Of a stretch of DNA of 64,000 nucleotides, positions 1 through 11,358 are shown one piece after another; the stretch's first letter is position 1, and every line of letters starts with the position of its first letter. The stretch lies in NCBI GenBank assembly GCA_026214975.1, contig JAOBSW010000955.1, positions 434,001 through 498,000 on the forward strand, in the 5' to 3' direction. The DNA is from Gentiana macrophylla (Eukaryota; Streptophyta; Magnoliopsida; Gentianales; Gentianaceae). The notes below the pieces were generated by a model. The model saw nothing but the letters and a program-made list of their open reading frames with translations, was not told where the DNA came from and did not search any database. Both the position numbers and the translations under genes were made by a program.

Positions 1-603
1 AATAAGTTCATTAAACTTTTCTCTCCAAACTACACTGACTCTCTTCTTCTTGTTCTTGCGCACGATAGGCATAGACATAGTGGTATGATCAGAAGTTTCA
101 GCAGAAGATATCTTACGGGTGGATATAGGAACGTCATCATCATCTGACTCAAAGAAATAAGATGGAATCTCCTCACAAATCAGGACATCTGTACTCTCAT
201 CTCTTCTTTGGAAATAAAGAAGCTCCGGCTTTTCCTTTGGTTGCCCAAAATATTTCTTAAGTCGAAGGCCATTCACTTTAAAAGCTTGATTACCATACCC
301 GTTCAAAGTAATTACTCCACTTGGATTAACCTCGAGAATCTCAAATGGACCAGACCATCTAGACTTTAGCTTACCAGGAAACAGGTGAAGTCTAGTATTA
401 TAGAGTAAAGCCATTTCACCAACTTTGAATTCTCGGTCCTTAATCTTAGCGTCATGGAGCATCTTAGTTCTCTCCTTGCTAAGCTTAGCATTCTCGTATG
501 CACGGAGTCTGAATTCGTCGAGCTTGTTCAACTGTAACAACCTTTTCTCCCCACGAGTTGGGCTGTCAAAATTTAAGAATTTAATTGCCCCGAAAGCTCG
601 TGT
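1..603 (-). pseudogene. Integrase C-terminal part and tail of E1 pol, frameshifted
   Basis: Minus-strand translation in changing frames gives the usual C-terminal end of an Athila integrase: the region that reads like KLKSRWSGPF, then a stretch ending NGYGNQAFKVNGLRLKKYF, followed by a Ser/Asp-rich tail rich in basic residues (KNKKKR near position 50). It continues the integrase of 604-1752 after a frameshift near 650. No single frame is open throughout, and the end of pol lies outside the window. Which frameshifts are real and which are sequencing errors cannot be told from one copy. Confidence 0.6.
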
Positions 604-1752
604 TCAAGTTCGACAGGTAAATGACAAGCTTTGCCATAGACCATTTGGAAGGGTGGCGTGCCCATCGGGTTTTGAATGCGAGACGATAAGCCCACAATCG
701 TCATCCAACTTAAGACTCCAATTAGATCGATTATTGTTCACGGTCTTCTCCAAAATTCTTTTCAAGCTCTGGTTGCTTACCTCGACTTGGCCACCTTTGG
801 TTTGAGGATGATATGGTGTACCAATCTCATGTTTGACACCATACTTCTCAAGGATCTTGTCAAGCGGCGCATTGCAAAAGTGAGTACCTTCATCACTAAT
901 GAGTGCTCGGACACCGAATCTAGTAAAGATAGTCTTTTGCAAGAATTTCTTCACAACCTTGTGATCATTAGTTTGAGTAGCTATAGCCTCGACCCACTTT
1001 GAAACATAATCCACACAGACGAGGATATACTTATTACCACATGAGGATGGAAAGGGTCCCATAAAATCTATGCCCCATACATCGAAAACTTCGCATTCAA
1101 GAATGGGCTTAAGTGGCATTTCCATCCGACTACTCGCCGTCGGTTCTCGGCACCTATCACAACCTTTACAAAAGGCTTCTGCATCTTTAAACAGAGTCGG
1201 CCAGTAGAATCCAGCTTGAAGAATCTTTGCAACCGTCTTCGGTGTTCCATAGTGACCTCCCGTGGGACCGCTATGACATTGCTCCAGAATATCCCATTGC
1301 TCGTGTTCCGGAACACACCTTCTAAGCAACCCATCTTTACAGACTCTGAACAAATAAGGATCTTCCCATACGAGATATTTAAGATCAGAAAAGAACTTTT
1401 TCTTCTCCTGATACGTCATATCCTCTAAATGACCACTCGCTAAATAGTTGACGTAGTCAGCATACCACGGCCTAACCGTTTCAAGCTTCATCAATTGCTC
1501 AGTTGGAAAATCAATGCCTATATCATTGTGATTTTCTGCACCCTCATTTACTAAGCGAGATAAATGATCAGCCACAATATTCTCACTACCTTTCTTATCT
1601 TTAATCACAAGGTCAAACTCTTGTAGAATTAAAATCCATCGAAGTAACCTTGGTTTGGCATCTGCTTTATCCATAAGGTAGCGTAGGCTGCATGATCGGT
1701 CCAAACAACAACTTGAGACCGAGAAGATAGCTTCTAAACTTGTCAATGGCAA
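604..1752 (-). pseudogene. RNase H end and integrase of E1 (Athila pol)
   Basis: An open stretch of 382 codons covers the last part of RNase H (ending in the [11 protein letters not shown] motif) and most of integrase. The integrase zinc-binding region has the HHCC pattern, with GGHYGTPKT and the Cys pair CKGCDRC. The catalytic core has Asp in [11 protein letters not shown], Asp in LISDEGTHF and Glu in GGQVEVSNQ, so the DDE triad is present. Integrase would join the DNA copy to host chromosomes in the nucleus. The initiator Met is not meaningful because pol is one polyprotein. A frameshift near 650 ends the frame early, before the C-terminal domain. Confidence 0.85.
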
Positions 1753-2217
1753 AGGCGAAGGCTAAGAATTCCTTCTCGATCGTAGTATAATTGCATTGAG
1801 CCGGGTTCAAGGTACGACTCGCATAATAGATGGGCTGAACCTTTTATCAAGTCTTTGACCTAAAGCTGCGCTTTCACGGCGTAGTTAGAGGCATCGCACA
1901 TCAACTCGAAAGGCTTGGTCCGTCAGGTGCTTCTTAAATAGGGGCAATGATTAAGCTTATCTTTCAAACAATTGAAAGCTTCCTTGCATTCATCATCGAA
2001 CAAGAAATCGACATCTTCTTTCAAGAGATTTGATAAAGGCTTGGCAATCGTAGAAAAGTCTCTAATGAAACGCTGTAGAAGCCAACATGTCCTAGAAAAC
2101 CTCGTACCTCTTTCACTGTTTTTGGGTACGTCATCCGTTCAATGGCTTCGACCTTAGCCTTATCAGCTTGAATACCAGCATTGGACACCTTATGTCCCAA
2201 AACGATTCCTTCGTCTA
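1753..2217 (-). pseudogene. RNase H domain of E1, frameshifted
   Basis: Pieces of the gypsy RNase H are readable on the minus strand in more than one frame, including a segment matching KPFELMCDASNYAV near 1870-1910, which holds the first catalytic Asp of this family. RNase H removes the RNA strand during reverse transcription. The domain lies where expected, between RT (upstream) and integrase (downstream). The frame breaks at least twice, so it cannot be translated as assembled. Confidence 0.65.
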
Positions 2218-3357
2218 CTAGAAAATGGCATTTCTCCCAGTAAGCACCAGATTCCTCTCAACGCAACGTTGGAGTACCTTATCTAGGTTCTCTAAAATTT
2301 CATCAAAACTATCGCCGTAGACTGAGAAGTCATCCATGAAGACTTCCATGCATTTCTCAACAAGTCCATCAAAAATGGCCAACATACACCGTTGAAAAGT
2401 CGCGGGTGCATTGCATAGACCGAATGGCATTCTACGAAACGCAAAAGTACCAGATGGACACGTAAAAGTTGTCTTCTCTTGGTCATTAGGATCAATGGCT
2501 ATCTGGAAGTAGCCAGAATAGCCATCAAGGAAGCAATAATACTTGTGACCACTCGGTCTTTCAATTAGTTGGTCAATGAAGGGTAGGGGAAGTGATCTTT
2601 TGCGGTGACTTCATTCGAGTCTACGATAGTCGATCTGCTGACTCAGAGCCGATCACGAGGCGTAGGGCAACTTCCTCCCCTTTTTCATTCCTTTCAACCG
2701 TAATACCGCCTTCTTTGGCACAACTTGAGTAGGGTGACCCACTCGCCATATCGGCGATTGCGTAGATGATTCCCATGTCAAGCCACTTTATAACCTCCTT
2801 CTTGACAACCTCTTGCATATGCGGATTCAGCCTTGGCTGAGGTTGTCTTACCTTTTAGCTCCTTCCTCCGTTCGGATTTTATGCATGCATATATGCGGGG
2901 TGATCCTCGGATATCACCCACTTGCCAACCGAGCGAGGATGTTTTTCTTAAGCACTTCTATCAGCTGTGCTTCTTGCTCAGGGTCGAGTTTCGAAGAAAT
3001 GATCAAAGGCAATTTATCTTCATCCCTAAGAAAGATATACTTAAGGTGTTTTGGAAGCGGTTTGAGCTCTAAATCAGTAGGTGGTTGCTCAACACTAGAC
3101 TTTAACGGGCCACCTTTCTCCTTATGAGCTTGGAGTGGTTGACTAAAGAATAACTCATCTTCCCGAGGCTCAACCCCAGAAAGGTACTGGATCAAATCAT
3201 CCATCGGAATCCTCCGGTCAACACTTGCTTCCTTTTTCTTGTGATCGATCATTTTTCTTAACTCTTCATCTTTAAGCTCTTCTGCCAGCTCTTCCCAATC
3301 ATCTACTTCCCAATGAGTAGCTTCTCTCCAAAACTCTACCTCGTCCCAACTACCCAT
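2218..3357 (-). pseudogene. Reverse transcriptase of E1
   Basis: The N-terminal part (3357-2914) has the Athila leader of RT, with PTDLELKPLPKHLKYIFL and a KLDPEQEAQLIEVL helix. The next part (2818-2621) starts MQEVVKKEVIKWLDMGIIY. The catalytic part (2495-2218) has MPFGLCNAPATFQRCM and the active-site FMDD at about 2340-2329, so the two metal-binding Asp residues are kept. RT copies the genomic RNA primed by tRNA-Asp. At least two frameshifts separate these blocks. Family membership is clear; activity is unlikely as assembled. Confidence 0.82.
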
Positions 3358-4240
3358 CGAGCTTCTTCTTCACCAGGGATGAAGTCTTCCGACTCGATTC
3401 TTTGAAATCATCGTTTGTTCTTTGGGTATCTCCATGCTTCCAACTCAATATGAGGCTCAGATGAGCGAGTGAAGATGACTCGTCAATGCCTACGGCTGGA
3501 AATGAATTAGAAGATGGTCCGCAGTCAGCCGGATCCTCAATGTCCATGACTTCAAAAACACCTATCTCTGTAAGCTCCATTGCATCTTCATAATAGGCAT
3601 CTCCTCCGTCCTCATATATGGCCCGACAAACGATATTTCATCAACTACGGCTCTTTCGGGATGTGTCCTCGTGTGAAGGTGACGGATGTGTCACCGACTC
3701 TAAGAGTAATTTGTCCTTTGCAGAAGTCGATGAGAGCGTTAGAAGTGTCTAAAAAGGTTTGGCCTAGAATTAGAGGCATCTCCTTATCAGGTGGATAGTC
3801 TAGAATAACCCAGTCGGTAGGGAAGACTAAATGTTCAATTTGAAGAAGAACATTAGCTACACACCGGTGCGCGAAGACGGCTAGATTTGTCTACCATCCC
3901 GAAGAGAAATGGGGCGTTCCCGCATCCTTTTATCTAACCCGAGCTTCTTGCATACATTTAAGGGCATCACATTAATAGAGGCCCCTGAGTCGCATAAGAC
4001 ATTTTCGAACAAATGGCCTTCAATCTCGCAAGATATTGAAGGTCTGCCAGGGTCACCTCGCTTAACAGCGACTTTTTGTGAAACCATTGCACAATCTTCT
4101 CGAAACACTTCTTCGGCCATCCCCTGAAGCTTTCTCTTGCTCCCACAGAATTCTTTAAGATACTTAGTACATTTAGGCATTTCAGACAATACCTCAGCTA
4201 AGGGCATACTCACTTTAGTGTCCCTAAGTATCCTCCGCAC
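3358..4240 (-). pseudogene. Aspartic protease and protease-RT linker of E1
   Basis: The 119-codon block at 4240-3881 carries the retropepsin active site in VLCDSGASINVMPL, followed by a second frame (about 3850-3600) with the C-terminal half, including PPDKEMPLILGQTFL and DFCKGQITLRVGD. Retropepsin of this type acts as a dimer and cuts the Gag-Pol polyprotein. A linker at 3580-3350 leads into RT. The active-site Asp-Ser-Gly is intact but the domain is split by a frameshift near 3880. Confidence 0.78.
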
Positions 4241-6000
4241 TCAAAGATATCTTGCTTGTCATTAGTGAGGGCTTTCTCTTTCCTTTTGGTGGATAAGGAA
4301 GGGCTTTATCATTCTTCGTGGCTGATTCTTTATCGCCTCATCCTCCTTATCCTTCCATCTCACAAACTTTTCTTTCTTTTTCTTAGTCAGGGGTACTGGC
4401 TCTTGACTTTCCTTTCTTTCCTCGTCATCAGAATTATTTTTGTCCTCCGAAGAATTGTCACTAAGCTCCTCCTCATCGTTGCTTTCTTCGGCATGTGATT
4501 TTGATTTCCCCTCCCGAACTCATGGCGTCAGGAGGGGCTACTCGTTTCCCGACATCTTGCCTGGTCCAGCCTGTTTACCACTTCTCAACGTTACTTCATT
4601 CAACTCCTCTTCTTGTCCATACTCCCATTGTGGTGTAATGGCAGTGCAAACATTCACATCAGCTTTTGGGTTTCTCTCGGTATAACTCGGGAGTTTACCG
4701 TGAGGTCTGCTTGCTTGCTGGTCTGCCATTTGACCAACTTGTCTCTCAATAGCTTTAACACTAGTAGACAGAGTCTTCACCATGTCTACCACTCATCGAA
4801 TTTGTGTTGAGGACACATGAGGTGGTATGATTGTTGTTACGAGTTTGATTCCGACCACCTTGAGGCCTTTGGGAGTTCTCGAAGCGGCCTTTGATAGTTC
4901 GAGTTGAAAGAATTCGAATTTGAAGGGCGGTGGTAACTTGGCTTGATTGAAGTTTTGTCTTTGAAATCTCGAGTAGTTTCGGCTTTGATTGAAGTTTCGG
5001 AAGGGTTGGTTCGATTATCCATTAAGTTTACCTCCTCCGTCATCTCGGTTCCTACCTGCACTCCCGGATCGTAAGGCTGCGTCGAAGATTGGCCACCGCT
5101 TGCTTATCAATTCCATCATCGAGCAACCAACGATTTGTGTATCGGGATTGCTTGCGTGACCTTCTTTCTTAACAATATTGGTCTTCTTAGGAGTCGACCA
5201 CATATTGTTCTTGGCGATGGTCTCAGCCACTCTGTAGGCAGTCTCATCACCTCCCCCTAAGAAGGATCCATGAGCTGTGGAGTCAAGATAGTCTCTATTA
5301 GGTTGAGAGACTCTCTCAGTAGAACAGATTCCGACAACTCATGTCTGTCATATCCGTGATTGGGGCACTTCCTCATCAATGATTTAATCTCTCCCAAGCT
5401 TTGCCAATGATCTCATCCTCCAATTTGCTCAAACGTAGCTATTTCCCGTTTCATTTCCATAATCTTGCCTGGTGAAACCCACTTAAGAGCAAAGGCTCTT
5501 TTGACATCATTCCATGTATGGAGGGAATGATGTGCTAACGATTTAAACCACCGACTTGCTTCACCTTTCAAAGCAAAAGGAAATAGCTTTAACTTTACGA
5601 TCTCGAATCAACACCAGGATAATGGCACGCTTCACTGATTTGTGCGAATGTGGACAAGAAGTCGTATGGTCTTCTTGAGCGATGCCATGGAAAGAGCTAT
5701 TTTGGACCAGGTGCAACAACTCCGTTCTTTAGATCAAAGTTCGCTCCTCCCATGTCGGGAGGACGAATAAGTCTATGTCCTCGAGAAAATCTTGGTTTAG
5801 ATATGGAGTGTAGGGGTCTGGTTCGATTGATTAAATTTGGTTTTGTCTAAATTGTTGAAGTTGTTGATTTATGCCGACTTGTCGATTCTCGTTGTTGCCG
5901 CAGAGCTTGCATCCATTGAAGGAGTAAATTTAAGCGAGCTTGGGGGTCGATTTGGAATTGGTGGATCCTGATCCGCCATTTTGTCCAAATCGGGAGAAGC
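4241..6000 (-). pseudogene. gag of E1, heavily frameshifted
   Basis: Minus-strand fragments match an Athila Gag. From the 5' side there is a Pro/Ser-rich start (about 5970), a capsid-like part with WFKSL and HTWNDVKRAF near 5560-5500, a segment with MRKCPNHGY near 5360, a segment with AYRVAETIAKNN (5230-5015), then MADQQASRPHGKLPSYTERNPKADVN and ITLRSGKQ-like residues (4792-4538). Gag would form the cytoplasmic particle. The fragments fall in different frames, so the start codon cannot be chosen with confidence. Confidence 0.65.
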
Positions 6001-6827
6001 CTTCTTCTAAGGATAGATCGTTTCGGGCTCGGGATCAAAGATCGAAGTCCTTCTTACTTCTCGTTTGCATAAACCGGAAGAAAGGAGAAGGAAGAACTCA
6101 ACCCTTTGGGGTTGATTAAAACAGTTTAGAAAAGAGTAGATGGTTTAGAGGAAGAAAAGAAAAGAGAAGAGAAGAAAGAAAAGTGATGATGATTGAACAG
6201 TGAATCAAGGCCCCGGTGTTAATGGGCGTTCGTTGAATCGAACGCTCGTTGATTGAATGAACGTTCGTTCGAGAGGATGAATTGAGGTGGACGGGCGTTC
6301 AAGTTGTTGAACGCCGCTCGTTAAAACGAAAACCTAAAAACTAAGGTTACGAGAAATTGAAAGCGAGATAAAAATAAAAGCGAGAAAAGACTTATGGAAA
6401 TAAAATCAAACAAATCTATAATTACGGAAGCAGATCTAAGCTATATAAAAAAGTAAGGAAAATAATTGAAAGAAAATCAAATAAAATAAAAGCAGTAAGT
6501 TTAAAAACAAGAAAAACAAGAAAGCGGAAAAGGAACCTACCTACGAAAAGTTTAAAAACAAGAAAAACACTAAGACGGTAAAAAAAACGTTTTGAAATCT
6601 TCTAGGGCCAAAATGGAGGGGAAAACAGTGGATTTTGACCTCAGCGCGCACTGAACGGCTATGGCCGTTCACCACGTCGTCGGCGTCGGAACGAGCTTTC
6701 CGAATTGGGGTCCTGCGTTCCAAAGCGGACACTCGAGCGAAAGTTACGGCCAAAATACTCTGCGTGCTAAAAGCGACCCTTTTGACTCGAAAATTATCCT
6801 ATGAAGAATCCGACAACCGTTACCGAC
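6001..6827 (-). other. Untranslated leader of E1
   Basis: Between the PBS and gag there is no coding signal. The part at 6340-6600 is purine-rich on the plus strand. At 6222-6320 the word gggcgttcg and its complement cgaacgctcg recur, with gaacgttc at 6258-6265. The same words appear in the LTR of this element at 7949-8114. The function of these words is unknown. Confidence 0.6.
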
Positions 6828-6844
6828 TCCCGGCAACGGCGCCA
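6828..6844 (-). promoter_or_regulatory. Primer-binding site of E1 (tRNA-Asp)
   Basis: The plus strand reads tcccggcaacggcgcca, matching the 3' end of plant tRNA-Asp(GUC) including the CCA-derived terminal bases. The minus strand is therefore complementary to that tRNA. It lies five bases (aaact) from the LTR edge at 6850, the usual Athila arrangement. One C is missing compared with the E2 and E7 sites. Confidence 0.85.
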
Positions 6845-6849
6845 AAACT

Positions 6850-8453
6850 TGTTCGGTAAAAACTAGTTTTATAATTTATAAACCGAAACACCCCAAGTAT
6901 AAGGATCGTAGTATAGGATGTTTTACGGGTCGCCCCAAGGAGTGGAATGTTTATCGGATTCAAATATGAATCTATATCAATTATGTCACAATTATCTATC
7001 TAAACTACTAAACTAAGGTGAAACTAACTAAAACCTAAACCTAAGAATTAAAACTAAAACAAGAGTAAAAACAAGCAAGAAAAATAAGAAAAGCAGAAAG
7101 TTGCAGACGAGCGTTCACTTTGGTGAACGCAGCGTCAAAACGGAATCTAACGGACGGGCGCTCGCTATTGCGGACGGCGTCCAACTACGAATCAAGCGTA
7201 AACGCGTAAAACTTGCGAGAAAACCGGGGTTTATCAAACTAGAACTTAACTAAACTTAATCTAAACGATTTGATTAAAACAATTGAGGAAAACACACAAA
7301 AGCGACTAGATTCCACCTATCAACCAACAATCCAAACTAGATGGTGATTAAAAGACATAGTTTTTTAGTAGTGATCTATTCACGAATTCAATTAAATTTC
7401 TTCAACCAAATTCTAGGGTTTCGTTTATCTCTTCAAATAAACCGAACATGCAATCAAAACAGGATCACGAGATTGTTTCCAAACTTTTACTCAACTAATC
7501 ATGCATAATCTCTTACAACACAATTAGATGCATTACTTTGAATAAAATCAAACTCAAATAAACATACTTTCATATATTGATTCAAGCATAAAATAAACAT
7601 AGATCGTTTCATCAAATCTTAATTCAATAAAACTTAAACAACATAAAAGCAGATCCAAAGTAATGAAAAACTATGAATTAGACTCACTAAACATAAGCAT
7701 CGATCTCCTCTAGTTGGTTTGGTTGTTGATAGGCTTCCTCTGTCGACTCAACTGCGCAGGATGTTTAGCCAACAATCATGATGAACACGATTGTTGAAGG
7801 AGATTTGCATCTCTGTGTAAAACGGCTCCTTAGGGTTCTAGGGCGCAGCTATGTGTATATGAGTAAATAGTGTGTAAAATATTAGGGTTTAGGCTTCATA
7901 ATCGCGGTGCTTTTATAGAGTTTTAAGTCGGCCGGAAGTAAGTCGGTGTGGACGCCCGTGCCTGGTCTCGTGGACGCCCGCCCGTAATGCTCGACGCTGA
8001 GTAAACGCTTCGTTCATCCTCCGTCCGAACTCTCTGAATGTAAAATACAACTACGGACGCTCGTTCACTTTATGAAACGCCCGTCTGGAATGGACGCTGC
8101 ACGAACGCTCGTCCAAGATGCTGAGGGTCGGATTTCTTCATCTTTATCCAATTTCTTCAAGCCAATTCCAACTCTATCTTGAATAATTCGACTTGAGCTT
8201 CATTTATCCACTTATAGCACTCGAAAATCAACACCTACATGATAAATAAACAATGCAAAAATGTAATAAAATCCAAATAATAATAATTCCATTAAATTAA
8301 CACTTAAAATCATCAATTTTGCATACAACCCTCTTAAAATCATCTTTATTAAATAATTACACTTAAACCCTTAATTCTCATGTAAATTATGCAAATGTGG
8401 GGAAAATAATAATGAAATAAACCCTTAATAATCATATAAATATGGCCTTAACA
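6850..8453 (-). repeat. 5' LTR of E1 (1604 bp)
   Basis: The plus strand begins tgttcgg and ends cttaaca, giving the 4-bp inverted ends TGTT/AACA. The left edge abuts the PBS; the right edge breaks the gag frame of E2. A TATA box reads CTCTATAAAA on the minus strand at 7920-7911. Upstream of it (7949-8114) copies of ggacgcccg, ggacgctcgt and gaacgctcgtcc cluster, and related words recur at 7110-7190. The second LTR is outside the window, so the ends rest on the junctions only. Confidence 0.82.
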
Positions 8454-9470
8454 CTGAATATATCCACGAACTTCTTATACCTCTTATTATCAAACTTAGG
8501 CTTCGGCTTTGGTGGTGGATAAGGTAGAGTTGAAGGATTGACTTCAGTGAAAATAGGATACTTGTTATTTTAAAGTTCAACTCTAGGGCCAGCAGGTTCT
8601 TTGTACGTTCTTTGCTCCGGCAAAGTCTCGGAAGTATTAGTCTCATTGCTCGGCTCACCATCCTTATTCTTTGTGAATTTTTCTTTCTCTTGCAAGGATG
8701 GTGGAGTTACCTTTTTCCCACTTCTTGTCATGATCGCATTCAAATCCTTAGGGTTCTTCTCAGTGTTGCTTGGCAACCCTCCAGGTGGTCTTGTTGAGAC
8801 TAGCTCAGCTAGTTCTCCTATCTGGTGCGTGAGATTTTGGACTAGAGCTTCTTGATTGGTCACCTTAGTATCGGTCTTCTGACAATATTGGCTAAAATTA
8901 GTGGCTAAATCAGCCATAGATTTTGAAAGTTGTCCCATATTGTCAGTAACGACATTACTCAGTTTTTCTATCGCAGCTTCCCAACCAAAAGTTTTAGTTT
9001 GCTGTGGTACATAAGTGGTAGGCGGTTTAGGCCTTTCTCCTGCATTAAGGTCGCTATATTGGAATCCAGGATGGTTATGATTAGGCTTATATCCTCCCCC
9101 GATATAATTCGCTTCTTCAGTACCAGCATTCTCACTTTGAGGTGTTACCTCGATTCCAACCCCTTTCTGTACTTTTGTCATCCTCTCTTGCATTCCATCT
9201 ACCTTATTGTTGATAGCAGACAGTTGTTCTAAGATTTTGGTAGATGCACTATCCTCAAATATGTCAGCAGCCATCTTCACAGTAGGTATGTCATTGCCTC
9301 CCCATTGACTATTCATCGCTATTTCCTCCATTTTTCCTTGTGCCTCCTCAGGAGATAAAAGAACAAACGCTCCATTGTTGAAGGCGTCTACTCTAATTTT
9401 CTTAGTCTCTCTCAATCCATGGTAAAAGGTTTGCATTAAAAGCCAAAGAGAGATGTCATGATGAGGACAC
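8454..9470 (-). pseudogene. gag of E2, C-terminal part
   Basis: A 288-codon open stretch (9436-8570) continues the E2 Gag after the LARD. Recognisable Athila Gag blocks in order are FYHGLRETKKIRVDAFNNGAF, a middle linker, NVVTDNMGQLSKSMADLATNF, IGELAELVSTRPPGGLPSNTE and MTRSGK. A frameshift near 8570 moves the frame, and the Pro/Lys-rich tail (PPPKPKPKFDNK) runs on to the E1 junction at 8453. Gag would form the particle; this copy is split by two elements and therefore dead. Confidence 0.85.
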
Positions 9471-11343
9471 TGTTAGGTGTGATGCCCGAAAGACAATTTT
9501 TGTAATTGTTTTATTTAAAAAAATGAATTGACATTATTATTCATATTTATTATTCTCATAATCACCGATGTGACAATAGTATTTACACTGCAGAAAACCC
9601 TAAGTATATCGTTTATGTAATCACTTAACTCAGTGTATGGGATATACACAGGAGGATTGAGTTAGTGAAGATGTACTTAAAATACAATTAGCCCATAATA
9701 AAGTTAATCGAGAGTATCGGGTCTCTCCTTTAACGTGCTATTAATGCGCCCAGAACACAATAGGTGTGATTGTCTTATCCGGACTTTCGGTTAAGAGAAC
9801 CTAATGGGGCATTTATATATGATAGATATATCATATGAAATTTGGACCGATTTGATTAGAGTTCACGATATAATTCCGTAATCGAGAAGTCTTATCGAAT
9901 CAATGGATGATCATATTTATGGATATATCTTAATCTCGAGGTGATCACGATCAACCGCTTGAATCAAGTATGAGGTTTGACTTGGACGGTTAAAGATTAC
10001 ACTGAGTGCGTGATCTAAATTACCCCATCTTGGCATTGTCTTGGATTGAGTGAGTAGTCCGTGTTATCGCAGATACGGAATCCATTCCTTCCATTTATGG
10101 AAGTAGATAAACGATTCCTTATTTGTTAATCTTAGAAACTCGATCGATCGCGTGAGTTCATATTACAGCGATTAGCTACCGGTGAGTTGTATGAATTAAT
10201 TGATCACTAGGGGTTAATGGTAAATAAGGATAAGAGGTTCTAAAAAAGGGTTAACGGTAACTTCCCGATTTAAAATGAGCGATCTATGGAGGATTAATCC
10301 ATATGTAATGATTATATCAATGGACGCTTATTATTATTCTCGTGAGGAGATAAATATAATCTTATAATCGGAGGAGTGCGCCACGGGATTATGGTGGCAT
10401 ATTCCTCGTGATTGATTTATCGAATATAATTATTACATTCGTAAGATAATTATTTATTTGATTTATCGGAGCCACGATTATTAGTCCATGGTCCCCGACG
10501 TGCCTCCTAATATAGCATAGCTATTCTCGGACGTCGAATCCTAATAATATTAATTTAGTTCTTGTTGGACTTTATTAAAACGATATGTGAATTAATTGTT
10601 TAGTGAACTATTAAATTAGTTGGGCTATATAATTAAATACACGGAAAAGACATTTTAAGTGACTTACTACTGAATTGGTGTGTTGACCAATTTTGACCCA
10701 AATTGGTCAAATATCGTGGACTTTGAATTTGAAGGAAAAGGTGCGCATGTTATATTATTTAATTATTAAGGAATTTGTTTTCTTGGATAATTGTTTAATG
10801 TGTGATTTATCTTTTATTTGTTAAATGATAATTAATGGAATATTAGATAATAATATGTTTTATCCTAATTTGTTTGGGATAAATATTATATTTATCTTTT
10901 ATTTGGAAAAAGGATTAATGTAATAATTATCTCTTAATTATTTAATCCTTGGAGGCTAAGTTTTACTCTCCTATATAAAGAGATAGCTTCTCAAGCCTCG
11001 AGAACACAACACATAATTCGACTTCTCCTCTGTAGAGAAGAAGTGTAAACTTCGGCCAAGGGTGAGTTGAGGAGAAATCTTGGAGATTTTTCCGGTAGCA
11101 TATCGGAAGGGTTCGAGTCGAGAATTCCTTCCACCGGGAGTTGCTTGGATCACACGTATGGAAGATCGTGGTGCTCTTCAGACAATCTTTCATCCTTCCT
11201 ATTGCGGTTCTTCAACTTGGATTTTGAGATCCAAGAGGTATGATCTACAACCCCCTTGTAGATATATATCTAGTTATTTTATTACGTATATATTGTAGAT
11301 CTAGATCATAAAATCGCTTCCGTTGCGGATGGTATTACTAACA
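9471..11343 (+). repeat. 5' LTR of LARD (1873 bp)
   Basis: It starts tgttaggtgtg and ends ttactaaca (TGTTA/TAACA ends). A TATA box ctatataaag lies at 10971-10980. Transcription would start about 30 bp further on, leaving a short R-U5. It matches the copy at 16759-18627 almost throughout; the longest mismatched patch is around 10650-10680, with the rest scattered and often at CAG, CTG or CG sites. Confidence 0.93.
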
Positions 11344-11344
11344 G

Positions 11345-11358
11345 TGGTATCAGTCGCC
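11345..11358 (+). promoter_or_regulatory. Primer-binding site of LARD (initiator-Met type)
   Basis: One base after the LTR end the sequence is tggtatcagtcgcc followed by atgg. Plant copia elements normally show TGGTATCAGAGCC here, complementary to initiator tRNA-Met. The difference, CAGAGCC against CAGTCGCC, fits the CAG-site discrepancy seen elsewhere in the window and may not be real. Confidence 0.75.

Larger units (their letters stand above)
1..8453 (-). mobile_element. E1: Athila-type Ty3/gypsy retrotransposon, 5' LTR to integrase, cut by window edge
   Basis: Read on the minus strand from 8453 downwards, this element has a 5' LTR (8453-6850), a tRNA-Asp primer site, a leader, then gag, protease, RT, RNase H and integrase. 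That order is typical of Ty3/gypsy; the PBS and protein motifs are those of the Athila lineage. The 3' LTR and any env-like ORF lie left of position 1. The element sits inside the gag gene of E2, whose reading frame is interrupted at 8453/8454. The adjacent ctgaa (8454-8458) is the candidate target duplication, but its partner is outside the window. Every coding domain carries frameshifts, so this copy is not autonomous as assembled. Confidence 0.88.

Noticed and set aside
425..1428. Plus-strand ORFs over the E1 integrase
   Set aside because: They are shadows of the minus-strand integrase frame, which has clear motifs.
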